Part shown: piece after piece, positions 63,450-64,000 of the stretch | Layout: each line of letters starts with the position of its first letter | How positions within the stretch are numbered: the stretch's first letter is position 1 | Assembly (NCBI RefSeq): GCF_905475465.1 | Contig: NC_062248.1 | Coordinates: 7,192,001-7,256,000, forward strand | Reading direction: 5' to 3' | Source of the DNA: Pieris napi | Lineage: Eukaryota > Arthropoda > Insecta > Lepidoptera > Pieridae | DNA length: 64,000 nucleotides | Program-made: the position numbers and the translations under genes | Notes under the pieces: generated by a model | What the model saw: only the letters and a program-made list of their open reading frames with translations | Databases searched by the model: none | What the model was told of the DNA's origin: nothing

Positions 63450-63629
63450 CTTGCCCGGTTGTAGGAAAGCAGAGTGGGTGTATTTAATTAGCTTTTGCCT
63501 TTAAGTATTCTTTAGTAAGAAATGTAATAATTTTATTAAGGAATATTAAAATAGAAGGTACCCTTTTTAAAGTTGTCCATTTTATTTGTTTATTAAAACT
63601 TCTTTACATTACAGATAAAAACTAGTAAC

Positions 63630-63810
63630 ATAAAATTCAAAAATTCAAAAATCATTTATTCACGTAGGTAACACAATGTACACTTGTGATTCGTCATTAA
63701 AGAAATAAATATGCTTCTAATTTTACATTTACTGCCAGTTCTCAAATCAAGGGCGTAGAACGGAAGAGAAGAACTGGCAATAAACTCTCCGCCACTCTTT
63801 TTAATCGCCA
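63630..63810 (-). repeat. Interspersed repeat, third copy of the 22.6-/34.6-kb family
   Basis: Read on the minus strand it runs 'gcgattaaaaagagtggcgg', 'gagaactggcagtaaatg', 'ctttaatgacgaatcac', then 'tgaataaatgatttttgaat'. It lies just upstream of the truncated LINE but is a separate insertion. Confidence 0.8.
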
Positions 63811-64000
63811 AATATAGTATAATCTATATTTTTATTTAAAAATTGTGAATGTTATCTGTTAACAAGGTGTGGATTATCAATCAACTGTAAAATAAATAAA
63901 TTTGATCTCTACTAAGAATACAAAAAAATGTATGTTTGTCTATGGTTTTCGTTGAAGCGCGACACAGTGATTGTTTCAAATACATGACCTTAGATAAATC
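63811..64000. other. Window end, nothing recognised
   Basis: AT-rich DNA without a frame or repeat seen elsewhere in the window. Confidence 0.4.

Larger units (their letters stand above)
59984..63465 (-). mobile_element. RTE-type non-LTR retrotransposon, 5'-truncated, nearly intact ORF2
   Basis: On the minus strand the order is ORF1 C-terminus, a short gap (about 140 bp), then ORF2 with AP-type endonuclease and reverse transcriptase. A very short 3' UTR follows, ending in a (TTA/TTTA)n tail at about 59984-60010. Short 3' UTRs with microsatellite tails, and the C-terminal WAGH...RRW...W..D pattern, are typical of the RTE clade. ORF1 is cut near 63450-63500, the usual result of incomplete reverse transcription. 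One frameshift breaks ORF2. The long uninterrupted RT frame suggests a recent insertion. No target-site duplication could be fixed. Confidence 0.85.

Noticed and set aside
1..64000. CRISPR array, rRNA, prokaryotic operon or endogenous virus
   Set aside because: No regular spacer repeats, no rRNA-like blocks, no ribosome-binding or operon structure, and no capsid, integrase or envelope-like frame was seen.

Overview
This window looks like nuclear DNA from a butterfly or moth (Lepidoptera), probably intergenic or a very long intron. It is AT-rich and has almost no long open reading frames. It is crowded with transposon types I recognise from lepidopteran genomes: tRNA-headed SINEs, short Helitrons ending in CTAG(T) and inserted between A and T, and an RTE-type LINE with a microsatellite tail. 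I see no rRNA, no functional tRNA, no CRISPR array and no prokaryotic gene organisation. The species cannot be told from the sequence.

Layout. 1-7.9 kb: a SINE cut by the window edge, a perfect 22-bp palindrome near 1.0 kb, a decayed SINE at 5.7 kb, otherwise anonymous AT-rich DNA. 7.9-11.5 kb: a possible first coding exon of a host gene (7982-8039, followed by a consensus splice donor), then a 2.07-kb Helitron on the minus strand. The Helitron carries at least three exons, with introns, of a captured Myb/SANT-like DNA-binding-domain gene. A second, short Helitron follows. 11.5-30 kb: mostly anonymous, with SINEs, Helitrons, a lepidopteran interspersed repeat at 21.5 kb and a 98-bp retroinsertion with a 12-bp target-site duplication at 29.1 kb. 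30-36 kb: a Helitron, a GC-richer anonymous block, a 225-bp palindromic MITE, an 888-bp foldback element with a poly-G/poly-C mismatch between its arms, a tRNA-headed repeat and a decayed LINE fragment. 36-51 kb: four-kilobase-scale gene deserts with three more Helitrons and one orphan reading frame (38208-38618). 51-57 kb: a GC-rich patch resembling a 5' exon, a CpG-rich MITE, and a 1.9-kb DNA transposon with arms of about 520 bp around the broken end of a CXC-type cysteine-rich gene. A Helitron-related module and a tRNA-derived SINE follow. 59-64 kb: a Helitron, then a nearly complete RTE-type non-LTR retrotransposon on the minus strand. Its reverse transcriptase is open for 801 codons, one frameshift lies in the endonuclease, and its ORF1 is 5'-truncated.

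The only protein-coding sequence recognised with confidence belongs to transposons or was captured by one. The recognised pieces do not form a host pathway. The observations most worth following are the gene-capturing Helitron, the CXC-bearing long-inverted-repeat element and the two possible host 5' exons (7.9 kb and 51.3 kb).
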